Of a stretch of DNA of 64,000 nt, positions 63,214 to 64,000 are shown in pieces (the stretch's first letter is position 1; every line of letters starts with the position of its first letter). A program made the translations under genes and the position numbers. This stretch comes from Blastomussa wellsi. Its lineage: Eukaryota > Cnidaria > Anthozoa > Scleractinia > Plerogyridae. Location: positions 12,379,900-12,443,899 of the forward strand of contig OX393574.1 of NCBI GenBank assembly GCA_947652115.1, read 5' to 3'. Below the pieces are notes generated by a model. That model did not search any database. It was not told where the DNA came from and saw only the letters and a program-made list of their open reading frames with translations.

Positions 63214-64000
63214 TTACCATCGCTCTATGACTTCTTTCTCATCAATCTCAAAGTCACCCCAGTCTACACCCTTATCAACTTTCAGGAAATCCGGGGTAGG
63301 AGGGAAATCTAATGATACTACGGTGTCTTTGGACTCTGAATCTTTCTTGAGATCACTTTCCTCAGTGTCAAAAGTAACTTTCTTGTCAACCTTTGTGACA
63401 AGTTTGGGCAGATTAGGCTGTGGTGCCTGTGAGGAATTACTAACAGTGTATTTGTTTGTATGTACTTCATCTACAGAATGAATGGATGCGACTTGTTGCT
63501 CGTCCGCTGTAGAGGGTTTGGGTACTTTGCCTCGGTTATTGTTGCTTTGACTAACTGCATTGTCAGATTCATCCTCACCATCGCCAGTATCTTGTTCACC
63601 ACTTACAACTTGACTTTCTACATGTGCATGTGTGTGTTGATGTTGATCTTTGTCTGTTACTGCTGGTTCTTTGTTACTTGTATGGGATTCATGCAAACTG
63701 TTTTCATCTGATGGGGAGATCTTTTCTGTTGCAGATTCAAGTACTTTGTGAGAACCTTTGCTTTCAAGCTGTTCATTCACTGCAGAGTTGTGTTGTTTTC
63801 TTCTTATTTTTACCTCGCATTGGGGTTTAGGAGCATCGCTGTCTGACAAATTACTCACCACCACAGTTTTGGATTCTTGTTCTTCATGAGAATCTCTGCT
63901 GTCATTATGCTGGTCATTTGATTTAGAATCATTTAGTTCCCTTGTTTGTTGACGCTTTTTCTGCGGTTCAAGAGAATCACTTTCAGGGTGATCACATGTT
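63214..64000 (-). CDS. Last exon of an unidentified acidic protein, cut by the window edge
   Basis: The frame is open from the right edge (64000) to a TAA at 63214-63216, about 261 codons; the apparent start at 63864 is GTG, so the exon continues upstream. The sequence is very rich in Ser, Asp, Glu, Lys and Gln with a His cluster (H-Q-H-T-H-A-H), as in disordered regions. The only ordered-looking part is the C terminus: L-D-F-P-P-T-P-D-F-L-K, then D-W-G-D-F-E-I-D-E-K-E and a final E-R-W. Such a conserved acidic tail could be a docking motif. I do not recognise the family. Confidence 0.65.
   Translation of the reverse strand, partial: TCDHPESDSLEPQKKRQQTRELNDSKSNDQHNDSRDSHEEQESKTVVVSNLSDSDAPKPQCEVKIRRKQHNSAVNEQLESKGSHKVLESATEKISPSDENSLHESHTSNKEPAVTDKDQHQHTHAHVESQVVSGEQDTGDGEDESDNAVSQSNNNRGKVPKPSTADEQQVASIHSVDEVHTNKYTVSNSSQAPQPNLPKLVTKVDKKVTFDTEESDLKKDSESKDTVVSLDFPPTPDFLKVDKGVDWGDFEIDEKEVIERW

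Overview
This window looks like nuclear DNA from an anthozoan cnidarian, most likely a stony coral or a close hexacoral relative. The genes have spliced exons with canonical GT-AG introns, AATAAA signals and TATA boxes. The intergenic and intronic DNA is AT-rich and packed with short foldback (MITE-like) elements. A tRNA-derived SINE is present that I remember as common in coral genomes. No bacterial, phage, CRISPR or operon-type features were seen. Species cannot be assigned from the sequence alone.

I could assemble eight protein-coding genes by joining exons at splice sites in phase. (1) 10570-3391, minus: a secreted cysteine-rich protein with a signal peptide, a dibasic propeptide, short Cys repeats and two tandem Dickkopf/prokineticin-like domains. 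(2) 13189-12059, minus: an intronless class A GPCR. (3) 20071-17822, minus: an intronless Mab-21/cGAS-like nucleotidyltransferase (cGLR candidate) with intact catalytic acids. (4) 34807-30384, minus: a MAP3K/NIK-like kinase whose activation-segment and C-lobe exons I could not find. (5) 40567-38205, minus: a four-exon basic protein of unknown function. (6) 41485-51138, plus: an eleven-exon homologue of the meiotic protein IHO1/CCDC36, divergent from gene 5. (7) 52022-52600, plus: a single-exon RD3 homologue. (8) 60318-61637, plus: a two-exon CPYC glutaredoxin. The last exon of a ninth gene (64000-63214, minus) runs off the right edge.

The rest is mostly repeats: SINE copies, a CR1/L2-type LINE 3' end, a Penelope-like element carrying a GIY-YIG domain, tRNA-like fragments, PIF/Harbinger-like MITEs with TTA target duplications, and many long inverted repeats. 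Several dispersed families occur two to four times within the window. Two of them carry hammerhead-ribozyme-like cores. The genes do not form a pathway. The most interesting loci are the cGLR (innate nucleic-acid sensing), the modular Cys-rich secreted protein, the IHO1 homologue with a GC-AG intron, the RD3 homologue outside vertebrates, and the kinase with a missing T-loop.

All identifications come from reading motifs. No database search was run. Exon joins are predictions from splice consensus and reading phase.
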